Below are positions 1 through 8,063 of a stretch of DNA of 58,892 nucleotides, piece after piece (the first letter of the stretch is position 1; every line of letters starts with the position of its first letter). The notes under the pieces were generated by a model that was not told where the DNA came from, did not search any database, and saw nothing but the letters and a program-made list of their open reading frames with translations. The DNA lies in the IMG/VR virus record IMGVR_UViG_3300021962_000120, positions 1 to 58,892 of that record, one strand, 5' to 3'. The stretch is from a virus. A program made the position numbers and the translations under genes.

Positions 1-29
1 GTGAGCCGTTTTTGCATCGCCTGTGCGTA

Positions 30-396
30 CATAGCACATAGCGCAAAGCACCGTGAAGGAGGTGCGTAACGCACCCATATGGGTTGGGGTCAAGGGTCGC
101 TATTCATGGGGGCTTGCGCCTATCGGCGTTTGGGGTTATGGGTGCATGGGGCGAAGGGGCCGATTTCTATAGACCACCACACGCAAGCGCATGGGGGATG
201 GGGCTGGATTCTATAGACCGCCCCCTTGCGCCCCTGTCTATAGACCCGCCCCCGCCCGCAAGGGGTGGGGTTGAGGGCCATAGCACAACGCCGTATAGCG
301 GTCTATAGAACGGGACACTGCGCCCCACCCACCCCATAGCACAGCCCCATAGCACCCCCTTAGAAGGAGCCATAGCAAGGTGCTATCCCATAGCAC
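30..396. repeat. CATAGCAC repeats, one pair forming a hairpin
   Basis: CATAGCAC or one-base variants occur at 30-37, 37-44 (CATAGCGC), 279-286, 335-342, 348-355, 371-378 (CATAGCAA) and 389-396. The last copy pairs with GTGCTAT at 380-386 to give a 7-bp stem with a 3-base loop. The reverse copy GTGCTATG lies at 469-476 and contains the proposed start codon at 474, so a protein bound there could block the first gene. Confidence 0.55.
166..311. repeat. Four copies of palindromic TCTATAGA box
   Basis: TCTATAGACC occurs at 166-175, 210-219 and 237-246, and TCTATAGAAC at 302-311. The core TCTATAGA is a palindrome; the copy at 237 extends to a perfect 10-bp palindrome. Copy starts are 44, 27 and 65 bp apart. 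A dimeric DNA-binding protein could recognise such boxes. The same core also appears at about 30475, shortly before the promoter of the protease gene, which may be chance. Confidence 0.6.
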
Positions 397-442
397 TTCT
401 TTTAAGAGCGCACAGCGTTCCCAAAAAAAATTACAAAAATGG

Positions 443-453
443 ATTTTTTATAC
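443..453 (+). promoter_or_regulatory. Archaeal TATA-type promoter for the gene at 474
   Basis: TTTTTTATACC with TATA at 449-452 is preceded by an A-rich stretch (423-439). Its centre is about 24 bp before the ATG at 474, so transcription would start at or within a few bases of the start codon (leaderless). The promoter before 1338 has the same layout and similar flanks, which supports both. Confidence 0.6.
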
Positions 454-473
454 CAAGACCTCCTGTGCGTGCT

Positions 474-1274
474 ATGACAGGCCGCTCATTTGAAGAATCC
501 TTTCGGATTTTAAAGAGTCTCGTAAGTGAAATTGCCGACCCTACAATGCGAACAACTGGAAACAAATTAAGAGTCAATCCCAATGCCGCTGAGCAATATC
601 ACCGGATGAACCAAGGAAAACGGGACAGGCGAGCAGATGAAATTGCAGAAGAAAACATGACACCCAACATGGTGATTAACGAAAAAATGTCAAGAAGGCT
701 CCAACCCGTACTTGGTTCGCACGAATTGGACTTGTACCAAGATGACCGATACCAAAACAAAAGAGTTCCACCGGAAATACAAATAGGACATATGGTAAGT
801 GATTCACAAAACCTCTTCCATCGCAACCAACTTCATGAAATGCCCGCACCTCTCTCATTTGCTGAAGTACAACAAATGCAAGGTAGTGGACTTCAAGGCC
901 CACTTCCATATGAACAAATACGGCAGTTTCCCAATGAACCCACCAACCCCTTCAAATTGAAATCCAGCCCGTTTGACCTTGCATGGACAATCCTCAAGGG
1001 TGATGATGTACTTGAGCCAATCCGCCAACGCCAACGCCTCCGTGAACAAGAACCATTTAACCCATTTACCGTAAGACCACCCTCAACCCCGCCACCAATG
1101 CGTGAAGAGCGAAGCCTACCAATGGGAGGTACTGAAGGCATGTCCCGTGGCCCAATGCGTTCTCGCAAGCGAGGTAACCCTGCCAGTTCACCACGATTTA
1201 TACGACCGGGCTTCCGCTCAACTGAAGCCATGCCTTTGACGGATGAATCAGCCGAATACAGAATGGAATTATGA
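474..1274 (+). CDS. Motif-bearing protein of unknown function
   Basis: This is a 266-residue protein of unrecognised family. It carries two copies of the window-wide helical motif: FEESFRILKS close to the N-terminus (DNA 486-521) and PFDLAWTILKG near the middle (DNA 966-1001). The remainder is polar, with many Arg, Gln, Met and Pro residues, and looks partly disordered. An in-frame GTG at 465 is possible, but ATG 474 is preferred because it sits about 24 bp after a TATA box, as expected for a leaderless archaeal mRNA. I infer a virion or assembly-associated protein because the motif is shared with genes in the packaging region; no enzyme motif is visible. Confidence 0.75.
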   Translation: MTGRSFEESFRILKSLVSEIADPTMRTTGNKLRVNPNAAEQYHRMNQGKRDRRADEIAEENMTPNMVINEKMSRRLQPVLGSHELDLYQDDRYQNKRVPPEIQIGHMVSDSQNLFHRNQLHEMPAPLSFAEVQQMQGSGLQGPLPYEQIRQFPNEPTNPFKLKSSPFDLAWTILKGDDVLEPIRQRQRLREQEPFNPFTVRPPSTPPPMREERSLPMGGTEGMSRGPMRSRKRGNPASSPRFIRPGFRSTEAMPLTDESAEYRMEL

Positions 1275-1303
1275 ACGGCCTTTCCAAAAAAAATAAAAAA
1301 AAT

Positions 1304-1317
1304 AATTTTCATATACC
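1304..1317 (+). promoter_or_regulatory. Archaeal TATA-type promoter for the zinc-knuckle/HMG-CoA lyase operon
   Basis: AATTTTCATATACC follows a run of A residues (1286-1302). TATA at 1312-1315 is centred about 24 bp before ATG 1338, which implies a leaderless transcript. The CCAAAAAAAA...TATACC layout repeats that of the promoter at 423-453. Confidence 0.6.
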
Positions 1318-1337
1318 ATTAGTTTCTGTAGCATTTT

Positions 1338-1430
1338 ATGGCTAAGAATTACTGTAACAAATGCGGCAGGGGTTTGGCCGGTACAAAGAAAAGCAACAGA
1401 TGCACTTTTTGTAAGAGGCACAACCAATAA
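1338..1430 (+). CDS. 30-residue zinc-knuckle protein
   Basis: A tiny open frame beginning MAKNYCNKCGRG with two CxxC pairs (CNKC and CTFC) about 15 residues apart, rich in Lys and Arg, so it probably folds around one zinc ion. It is first in a unit after the TATA box at 1312 and precedes the small membrane protein and HMG-CoA lyase. Its length is short for random expectation to be excluded, but the paired cysteines and promoter spacing favour a real gene. A nucleic-acid or protein adaptor role is likely; the exact role is unknown. Confidence 0.6.
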   Translation: MAKNYCNKCGRGLAGTKKSNRCTFCKRHNQ

Positions 1431-1461
1431 CTTTAATTTCTGCACCGCACTCGCACCTTAC

Positions 1462-1617
1462 ATGATGCTGGCCGCACTGTTTATCCTGTCATTCATTGCA
1501 GGATTTTTCACAGTGTGGCTGGCTACACCCGACCCAAAAGACACCATAATTTTCATTGATGACGAAGAGGCGTTTCACCGAGCATGTTACAACGGTATGC
1601 GGAGGGGAATCCAGTGA
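1462..1617 (+). CDS. 51-residue single-span membrane protein
   Basis: The frame opens with MMLAALFILSFIAGFFTVWL, a hydrophobic stretch that fits one membrane helix or an uncleaved signal anchor. A short acidic then basic tail follows (IIFIDDEE and CYNGMRRGIQ). Its stop codon overlaps the GTG start of the HMG-CoA lyase (shared GTGA at 1614-1617), so the two are probably translationally coupled. No family was recognised. The overlap and the hydrophobic helix are direct observations; membrane location is inferred. Confidence 0.6.
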   Translation: MMLAALFILSFIAGFFTVWLATPDPKDTIIFIDDEEAFHRACYNGMRRGIQ

Positions 1618-2510
1618 ATATATCCATCTACGAGGTCGGCCCTCGTGATGGACTACAAGCCCTTAAACAAATTGTGCCAACAGCCACGAAAAAAGAACTC
1701 ATTGCCAGCCTATACGCCGCAGGCTTGCAATCTATAGAAGAGGTGAGTTTTGCTCACCCTCGCCTCATGCCTCAAATGGCTGATGCTGAAGAAGTGTTTG
1801 ACAAAGGCAGTGCGCTGGTCATGAACAAGCGTGGCTACGACCGGGCTGTAGCGGCTGGCGTGCAAAAGTTCAACATTGTATTTTCACCGTGCGAGACTTT
1901 TAACATGAACAACATGGGCAAAACCCGCAGTGAAATCGTGCTCATGTACAAGACCTTCATGGACAAAGTGCCCAAGAAGAATGTGCGGGTGTACATCAGC
2001 ATGGCGTTTGGTTCACCCGACAGCGGAACGCCTTCACTTATCACACTTATTTCGTGCATTCGTGATGCAAAGATGTTTGGCGATACCGTGGTTTTTGCTG
2101 ATACAGTAGGCATTGGTACTGAAAAGGATATAGCAGAATTAGCCGAACTCGCCAAAAATGAAGGGATAAAAGCCGCCTTGCACTTGCACCACAATGGTAG
2201 TGAAGAGCGTGCACTACAATTAGTCCGTGCCGCTCTTATGAATGGGATTCGTGAAATTGACTCAAGCATCGGCGGGCTTGGTGGCTGTCCGTTTGCCAAA
2301 AACAGCGGAGCGAATCTGTCTACCGAAACATTAGTGTCTCATTTGCACGGTTGGGGTTTTACCACGGGTGTGGACGAAATAGCCCTCAAAGCGGCTTTAC
2401 AGATTGCTCAGCAAATTAAACTTAAAGAAACTGGCCATGGAAAAGAGGCATGGACGGGCGAAACATGGTTGGACTTAAATCTCCCAAGTGCTTCTCGGCC
2501 AGCAATTTGA
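1614..2510 (+). CDS. Hydroxymethylglutaryl-CoA lyase (DRE-TIM metallolyase), viral metabolic gene
   Basis: A 298-residue TIM-barrel enzyme that matches HMG-CoA lyase along nearly its full length. That enzyme splits HMG-CoA into acetoacetate and acetyl-CoA in leucine and ketone metabolism. Numbered from GTG 1614, the signature EVGPRDGLQ gives R11 and D12, E42 fits the third DRE residue, H190 and H192 are the metal histidines, C225 lies in GGLGGCP, and N234 is nine residues later, as in the human enzyme. The one notable change is H-L-H-H-N-G where most relatives have H-x-H-D-T. GTG 1614 is preferred over ATG 1584 because GGAGG sits at 1601-1605 and the start overlaps the previous stop. The last 89 bases overlap the minus-strand gene. 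A related lyase of the same family is the main alternative. Confidence 0.88.
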   Translation: MNISIYEVGPRDGLQALKQIVPTATKKELIASLYAAGLQSIEEVSFAHPRLMPQMADAEEVFDKGSALVMNKRGYDRAVAAGVQKFNIVFSPCETFNMNNMGKTRSEIVLMYKTFMDKVPKKNVRVYISMAFGSPDSGTPSLITLISCIRDAKMFGDTVVFADTVGIGTEKDIAELAELAKNEGIKAALHLHHNGSEERALQLVRAALMNGIREIDSSIGGLGGCPFAKNSGANLSTETLVSHLHGWGFTTGVDEIALKAALQIAQQIKLKETGHGKEAWTGETWLDLNLPSASRPAI

Positions 2511-4074
2511 CTACATGCTCCATATCGGGGTGAATGTTTTCAATAAGCGTACCTTCGTTAGTGTCGGTCATTTTGTGCGCTCGGTCAAGAGTGGTAAGGT
2601 CATTTCGCAGTGCTTCAGTGATTTGATGTGGCAACTGCAACTCGCCTTTGAGCATACGCCAAGCCAAATCCATCGGGAAACTTTTCTTAAAGTGCCCCCG
2701 TTTAAGCAATTGCAAATAAATAGCCTGCAACAATACGCTTAATTTTTTAGGGTCGGTAATGATACTACCTTCAAAGGCAGGCATACCAAAAATAGAAGTA
2801 AAATTAGCCGCTATTGCTTTACCTTCTTCAGTATCAAGAAACTTAGTGTGTTCCATTGCATTTACTAAGTTTGAAACTTCATTTTTATGCCTCTTTGCTT
2901 CTTCCGCCGCCGCTTTGTTGGCCGCCCTTGTTTCAGCGGCTTTTCTGTTACGCTCATCACGCTCTTCTTGCGCTGTTTGATTGATTCCGTCCTGCACTGC
3001 TTTTTGATTCTGCTCATCTTTTTTTGCTGTTGCTTCCAATCGGCGTTTTTCACGCTCTTCACGCTCTTGCTGTAGTTTTTGTTGTGTAAATGCTAACATG
3101 TCATCTTTACGATTAAGGTTCCTTTGCATAAACGAATGCGGTAATACAGTGACGGCTCCTTCTTTTTCTTTTCTTTTATTTGCCTCTAAGGTGCTTCTTA
3201 ACGATGGTTCACTAAATGCATCTTGTAGTACGGGAGTATATTCTTGCAAAGTTTTACTTTGCCAGCCATCCTTTTTTCTTTCAAACAAGTTAGGGACAAT
3301 AGCACGCACTTTTCTGTTTTCTCTCCAATCGGGTAAATCGCTAAAATTAACAAAAGAGCCAACCGCATTTAACATTTGATGAGCAGGAATGTTGTACATA
3401 CCGGGAAACTTCTTTTGGTCGCTATGTTCTTGGTCATACATGAAATCAGCAGGATGGCGTGCATCAATCCACCTACCTTGCTCATCCTCGTATTCATTTT
3501 TCTCATTGGGCGTTAGTCCTTCCACCATTCCAGCACGGATTTTTCCATGGTGTTGTTCTCCAAAATAATTTTGTCGTTGCATATTTTCAATGGCTTGGTC
3601 AATAATGCGTTGGCGTGCTTGTGCGTATTCGGGGGTTTGATATTGAGAAGTAAAGTACATGTCTTTTAACAACCGCCACGACATGTCCATGGCTTCTCCC
3701 GTAGCGATTTGTGAGCCAGCCTTGGCTTTCTCGGCCATTTGCATGTTTTGGTCGGCCATGCGTTGTTGAGATTCCCGATTGGCTTGGGCGTAGGCCGCAC
3801 CAGCATCAGCCGCCGCCTTGCCTCGCTCTTTTATTTTATCAGTGAATGATTGTTGATTGTTAGCCTCGGTGATGTTTTCACCACCAGTAAGAGCATCACC
3901 CACCTTACCGCCTGTTTTTGCACCTAAAACGGCACCAGCAATACCACCGAGAACCGTGCCAACACCCGGAACAATACTTCCAAGAGCCGCACCACTGGCC
4001 GCACCACTGGCCGCACCACCTACAGTTCCAACAGCCTGTCCAATGTCACCTTTGACAAGGACACGCCTGCTCAT
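2422..4074 (-). CDS. Glycine-zipper and coiled-coil protein with two helical tags
   Basis: A 550-residue protein read on the minus strand. It starts MSRRVLVKGD and continues with a Gly/Ala-rich stretch (about residues 10-60: SGAALGSIVPGVGTVLGGIA) typical of glycine zippers that enter membranes. A long charged Glu/Lys/Arg/Gln coiled-coil region (about 325-405) follows. It carries the recurring helical motif twice, as AMDMSWRLLKD (DNA about 3652-3700) and PMDLAWRMLKG (DNA about 2643-2690). The shape recalls phage internal or ejection proteins that insert into membranes, but no family match is certain. Its start is 51 bp from the divergent gene at 4126 and they share a promoter. Its C-terminal end overlaps the HMG-CoA lyase gene. 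Confidence 0.8.
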   Translation of the reverse strand: MSRRVLVKGDIGQAVGTVGGAASGAASGAALGSIVPGVGTVLGGIAGAVLGAKTGGKVGDALTGGENITEANNQQSFTDKIKERGKAAADAGAAYAQANRESQQRMADQNMQMAEKAKAGSQIATGEAMDMSWRLLKDMYFTSQYQTPEYAQARQRIIDQAIENMQRQNYFGEQHHGKIRAGMVEGLTPNEKNEYEDEQGRWIDARHPADFMYDQEHSDQKKFPGMYNIPAHQMLNAVGSFVNFSDLPDWRENRKVRAIVPNLFERKKDGWQSKTLQEYTPVLQDAFSEPSLRSTLEANKRKEKEGAVTVLPHSFMQRNLNRKDDMLAFTQQKLQQEREEREKRRLEATAKKDEQNQKAVQDGINQTAQEERDERNRKAAETRAANKAAAEEAKRHKNEVSNLVNAMEHTKFLDTEEGKAIAANFTSIFGMPAFEGSIITDPKKLSVLLQAIYLQLLKRGHFKKSFPMDLAWRMLKGELQLPHQITEALRNDLTTLDRAHKMTDTNEGTLIENIHPDMEHVVKLLAEKHLGDLSPTMFRPSMPLFHGQFL

Positions 4075-4125
4075 GTGCTACGCAGGAAGCGGTATGTCTT
4101 TAAATTATTTCACCATGGAAGGAGC
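4075..4125. promoter_or_regulatory. Compact divergent promoter with one central TATA-like box
   Basis: Only 51 bp separate the minus-strand ATG (4074) and the plus-strand ATG (4126). A single AT-rich element, TTTAAATTATTT (4099-4110), lies in the middle. The palindromic TTTAAA is centred about 27 bp from one start and 25 bp from the other. Both genes would have leaderless or near-leaderless transcripts. The same design recurs at 12039-12088. Confidence 0.55.
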
Positions 4126-5451
4126 ATGGCGAGGGTGCTGATAAGCAAAGCAACCCTCGCTGATTTTGGTGTGCCTCGTCAAGAAGTAGCCGTGCGTCAA
4201 CCCATGCCCTCGGCTGAGGAAATGGAGCGCATAGTTCGTGAAAGTGATATTGCTCTAACACCAAAAGAGTTTGCTACAAAAGTGCCGCTTATTGAGCGAA
4301 ACACAGAAGGTTTTGATGAGCGTTTTGGAGATACAGCCAAAAGATTTGACGAACAAATGGGACTGGAAGGTGCTGTAGCGCAAGGACTTATTGCAAGAGA
4401 ACATCCTCAAGTTGCAGATTTAGACCCAAGACTTACACCCTTTCTTCGTGATTACTACAGCCGTCAATCCACTTTGCCCGAACACTTTTGGAATTACCAC
4501 ACTGAAGGGCCATATTATGATGAAGAAGGAAACATTTTACCCGGCCAAGTACCTCCTGTTGATGCTGTAAAACTAATGAGTGAAAGTGACATACGCTATT
4601 TAGGTGGAAGAGAAGGTGTTGGGTTAAAACCCGTACCGTTTAGTCAATCTAATCGTAATTGGGAAATGAATGAAATACCATTAAAATATCGTGTGCCTGT
4701 AGAAAATGCTGGATTTGTAGGAGGTCTTACAGAACAAGACATTCTTAGAAATCAAGCCGGTAATGTATCGGGTAAGTTGCCAAAAGGGGTTGTTGGTATT
4801 CGGGGTTTTGGCCGTCCACAAGATAAGGCTTTTGCTCGTAGTGTTGGCAGAGAAGGTAGAGAAGCAATATATACTGCACCTATACCACCCGAAAGACTTG
4901 TAGGTGTTATGCCAAGAACACGCATGACAGAAAATGAATTAAAAGGGGGTGAACTAAGGCATTTATACGCTCCCGAAAAACCATTTGAACAAAAATTACA
5001 TGAACTTGTTTCGGATGGTATAATCTCACCTATCAATGCTATGTATGCTATGATAACCCATAGAGCACAACAAAAACACTCACCCGAACATTTATTTGAA
5101 AATCCAAACCCGTTATTGGAACTTTACCCATCACCTTCCTCGTTAATAGATACCGATGCTGGCGAAGAAAAAATGCAAAAAGTGGGAGGATGGAGAACAC
5201 CTTTTGCTACACCAAGTAAAACAGCACGGAGACAAGTTGAAAGCAATTTTAGTGATGCTTTACCACTTGCATGGCAACAAGGCGTTTTTGGTCTTGAAAA
5301 TCCATTACTTACAGAAGCCGAAAAAGAAGCGTACTTAAAAGACATTGAAAATATGAGATACATGGATGATGACACAACTCCAATAAGAGACATTGACCCT
5401 AAAAAATTGAGAAGTCTTTATCCAAAACAAGCAGGGGTGAGGTTCGGATGA
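4126..5451 (+). CDS. Unknown protein, possible weak ADP-ribosyltransferase-like segment
   Basis: A 441-residue protein. ATG 4126 (MARVLISKATL) is chosen over the upstream in-frame GTG at 4075 because the TATA box is about 25 bp before it. The N-terminus resembles those of other proteins here (MSRRVLVKGD, MSKKVLIRKQ). Around residues 225-260 it reads VVGIRGFGRP, then EAIYTAPIPPERLVGVMP. An acidic strand followed by IPPE..xGV is reminiscent of the end of some ADP-ribosyltransferase-like folds, but this is a faint resemblance and no catalytic triad was identified. It ends with ATGA overlapping the next gene, so the two are co-translated. I give it no function. Confidence 0.75.
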   Translation: MARVLISKATLADFGVPRQEVAVRQPMPSAEEMERIVRESDIALTPKEFATKVPLIERNTEGFDERFGDTAKRFDEQMGLEGAVAQGLIAREHPQVADLDPRLTPFLRDYYSRQSTLPEHFWNYHTEGPYYDEEGNILPGQVPPVDAVKLMSESDIRYLGGREGVGLKPVPFSQSNRNWEMNEIPLKYRVPVENAGFVGGLTEQDILRNQAGNVSGKLPKGVVGIRGFGRPQDKAFARSVGREGREAIYTAPIPPERLVGVMPRTRMTENELKGGELRHLYAPEKPFEQKLHELVSDGIISPINAMYAMITHRAQQKHSPEHLFENPNPLLELYPSPSSLIDTDAGEEKMQKVGGWRTPFATPSKTARRQVESNFSDALPLAWQQGVFGLENPLLTEAEKEAYLKDIENMRYMDDDTTPIRDIDPKKLRSLYPKQAGVRFG

Positions 5452-8060
5452 AGCCCGTGCAAGTCAAAAAGGCGTATTTGCCCACCATTGATGAGGCACG
5501 GGGTGTTTCGCTTGACGACATCCAAGCCTTGCGGTGGATTCCGGGTAAATATCGCTCTTCGTTTAGCCAAGCAACCCCGTTTAGAACTCCGGGTAATATC
5601 AGATGGGAAAAGGATAAAGAAGAGGATTTGGGAGAAGCCTATCGGCCAATACCGGGTTTTAGAGAAGGCACAAACTTTCAAGGTTATTTTCTAAATCCTG
5701 CCACCGCTTACGGTGCTTTGCAAGGGGATGTGGGATGGAATACCCTTGCAAATAGGGCAGTAAACCCAATTCTTCTTGGAATAACGGACACTCCTCATTT
5801 TTGGCGTACACCAAAACAAGGAGCATCAATGCAAGGTTATGCTGGTGAGGGTTATCGTTATGGAACGCTACCAAAAGCAAGTTTCGTTGAGATACCGCAC
5901 GAAACTTCTCCTATTGATATGCAACGAGCCATGATGGATTTTCAACGAAATCGTGCGTTACAAGGAATGAGTTCGGATGAGGCTTGGGACACAATGGCTG
6001 AGAAAAACCCCGATGAGTATGATGTGGCGGGTTTGTTTCCGAGAAAAATTACTGAAAACATATGGGGGCAACCAGCACAAATGGCTGGCAACCCTGTCGT
6101 TGATTTTAATTGGGAAAGATACAAAGTCGCCAGCGAACCAATGGACATCGCCTTCCAACTGCTCAAACAAAGCCTTGAACTGCAACCACCAATGACTCAA
6201 GGTGTTGAAGAAGAGCAATCAGTTGAAGAAGAAATGCCTATGCAGGAAGTTTCAATGGGTGATTACGAAACCCCCTGTGAATGTGCTGAACGAATACGAA
6301 CCCATGTAACTTCCATAATCCGAGAAGGACTTGAAAGGCTAAAGAGTAATCCACAAGACATATATCGCAGTGGTTGGGAAGTTTGGGAAGTTCCCTCTTT
6401 AATAGAAAGTAATGAAAGCAACTTAGCAGAATTAGAACAGATGAGTTGTGAAGAAATCCTACAATGGGCCGAAGGTCACTCAGTATATTCCAAAATGTGT
6501 AATAGTGGTGGGATAAGCGAAGCCGACCAAATGAAATATGCAGGTGAACCAATGGACATCGCTATGCGGTTGCTCAAAGAAGACCCGCTTCATCTTCAAT
6601 CAAGCAATACTCTCGCTCGTCGTGCAAGAGAAGAATTAGAAACTGATAAGATGGGTGAAAACAGTCCGGCTTATCAAGAAATGATGGAGCGAATGATGGA
6701 AATGTACGAACCACAAGACAATACCATTCCTCTTGAAGACAACCTTGACCAATATGCACAAGAAACAGGTAAAAATCCGTGGCGTATGTTATCCGGTCGT
6801 GAAATGCCAAATAAACACGGCGGTACAGCAAAAGTACATCTTGACCCACTAACTCCAATTCATCCTCAACAATTTTATGATTGGCAAGCAAAGAACGCCA
6901 GCGAACCCATGGAAATCGCCTTGCAACTGCTCAAAGAGGATATTGATTATGAGGAAGATGATTACATTTATCCCCATGAGCAAATATGGAATGATGAAGC
7001 AGATGAACAACTAATTGATACCACCAACTCTTTGTGGGACTATGTTAAAAACATGAGTAATGATGATAAAATAGAATGGCTAAGGCTTCAAGGTAACCCT
7101 TTCATGCAAAGAGGTATGCAACGAATGAATGGTGATTTTCCGAAACTTAGTCAGCAAGATATTGACGATTCAATTTGGGAGATGATGTTTGACGCTTGGC
7201 AAGACTCACAAATGGAAATGCCCGACGGAATTGATTTTGATTTAGGTGGTAATCGTAAAATTGAACAGACTCGTGACCCAACAAGGGCATACGCAGTACA
7301 CCCCAAGTATTGGAAAAAATTAGCCAGCGAACCAATGGACATCGCCTTCCAACTGCTCAAAGAGCGTGTAAGTCCCGAAGCCAAGCGGCACAAGTTGGAG
7401 TACGACAAGAAGTACGAGTCCACGCCGGAGCGGGTGAAGTACCGGGAGGAGTTGAACCGTGAACGCCGTCGCCGTGGTATCTACGGTAGCCACGACCATA
7501 AGGACATCAGCCACACCGAGGGCGGCAAATTGACCCTTGAAGGCGAGCATGAAAACAGGGCACGGCACTTCAAAGACAAGGGAACTCTTCGGGATTTGAA
7601 CAAAGCACAACAAACTTTACCTTCATACGACAAATCTCAAGTTGAAAGTTTGGTTAAACCCGACCAATCCACCATGTATATTTCATCAAGACCGGGAAGA
7701 GAAAAAGTCACGGCAGAAGAGCAAAGTGAAAAACATGATGCGTTGTTAGCGGCTATAGCGGAATTAAACAAAAACAAACAAATGAACATCATGACGGGTA
7801 CTGGTGAAGGTGAATGGGGTAAGGAACATTCAATTGCTATTCAAAATTATCCGCCCGAAATGAAAGAAAAATTGTACGCTTTAGCGAGACAATTTGGACA
7901 GGATGCAGTGGCCGAATCAAATGCAAGGGAAAAAGGAATGCGTTTTGTGAATCCAGCAACTCGTGAAGATACCTTTTCTTTTGGAGGTCGTGAAATACAA
8001 GAAGAACCTCGTTACAGCACCAATTTCCCGACAGGACAAAAAATTACTTTTACTGAGTAA
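5448..8060 (+). CDS. Beads-on-a-string protein with four helical tags and C-terminal HNH-like segment
   Basis: An 870-residue protein built of unrelated segments joined by four near-identical linkers: ASEPMDIAFQLLKQ, AGEPMDIAMRLLKE, ASEPMEIALQLLKE and ASEPMDIAFQLLKE (DNA 6129-6170, 6540-6581, 6897-6938, 7323-7364). The N-terminal 225 residues are of unknown fold. The segments between linkers are acidic, helical and AT-rich. The last, after residue 640, switches to GC-rich codons and reads like small phage HNH-type proteins (EYDKKYESTPERVKYREE, then HDHKDISH and an ENRARHF ending). No complete HNH set is proven. Overlap ATGA with the previous gene shows coupling. It could be a polyprotein cut by the prohead protease or one multidomain virion protein; both are inference. 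Confidence 0.8.
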   Translation: MKPVQVKKAYLPTIDEARGVSLDDIQALRWIPGKYRSSFSQATPFRTPGNIRWEKDKEEDLGEAYRPIPGFREGTNFQGYFLNPATAYGALQGDVGWNTLANRAVNPILLGITDTPHFWRTPKQGASMQGYAGEGYRYGTLPKASFVEIPHETSPIDMQRAMMDFQRNRALQGMSSDEAWDTMAEKNPDEYDVAGLFPRKITENIWGQPAQMAGNPVVDFNWERYKVASEPMDIAFQLLKQSLELQPPMTQGVEEEQSVEEEMPMQEVSMGDYETPCECAERIRTHVTSIIREGLERLKSNPQDIYRSGWEVWEVPSLIESNESNLAELEQMSCEEILQWAEGHSVYSKMCNSGGISEADQMKYAGEPMDIAMRLLKEDPLHLQSSNTLARRAREELETDKMGENSPAYQEMMERMMEMYEPQDNTIPLEDNLDQYAQETGKNPWRMLSGREMPNKHGGTAKVHLDPLTPIHPQQFYDWQAKNASEPMEIALQLLKEDIDYEEDDYIYPHEQIWNDEADEQLIDTTNSLWDYVKNMSNDDKIEWLRLQGNPFMQRGMQRMNGDFPKLSQQDIDDSIWEMMFDAWQDSQMEMPDGIDFDLGGNRKIEQTRDPTRAYAVHPKYWKKLASEPMDIAFQLLKERVSPEAKRHKLEYDKKYESTPERVKYREELNRERRRRGIYGSHDHKDISHTEGGKLTLEGEHENRARHFKDKGTLRDLNKAQQTLPSYDKSQVESLVKPDQSTMYISSRPGREKVTAEEQSEKHDALLAAIAELNKNKQMNIMTGTGEGEWGKEHSIAIQNYPPEMKEKLYALARQFGQDAVAESNAREKGMRFVNPATREDTFSFGGREIQEEPRYSTNFPTGQKITFTE

Positions 8061-8063
8061 GCA

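Larger units (their letters stand above)
1..473. other. Non-coding leader region with short repeats, possible control or origin region
   Basis: No convincing gene lies here. The open frames on both strands are low-complexity, rich in Gly, Pro and Arg, and lack a ribosome site. The DNA is more GC-rich than the genes that follow and holds two families of short repeats, described separately. From about 400 it becomes A/T-rich and ends in an archaeal-type TATA box. The mix of repeated short boxes, a 7-bp hairpin (380-396) and a promoter suits a regulatory region or replication origin, but nothing seen proves an origin. Confidence 0.6.

Noticed and set aside
84-373. Open frames on both strands in the first 400 bp
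   Set aside because: They are Gly/Pro/Arg-rich, overlap each other, have no ribosome site or promoter spacing, and follow from GC-rich repeats.
439-477. 12-residue frame MDFLYQDLLCVL ahead of the first gene
   Set aside because: It lies on the TATA box and upstream of the expected transcript start, so it would not be transcribed.
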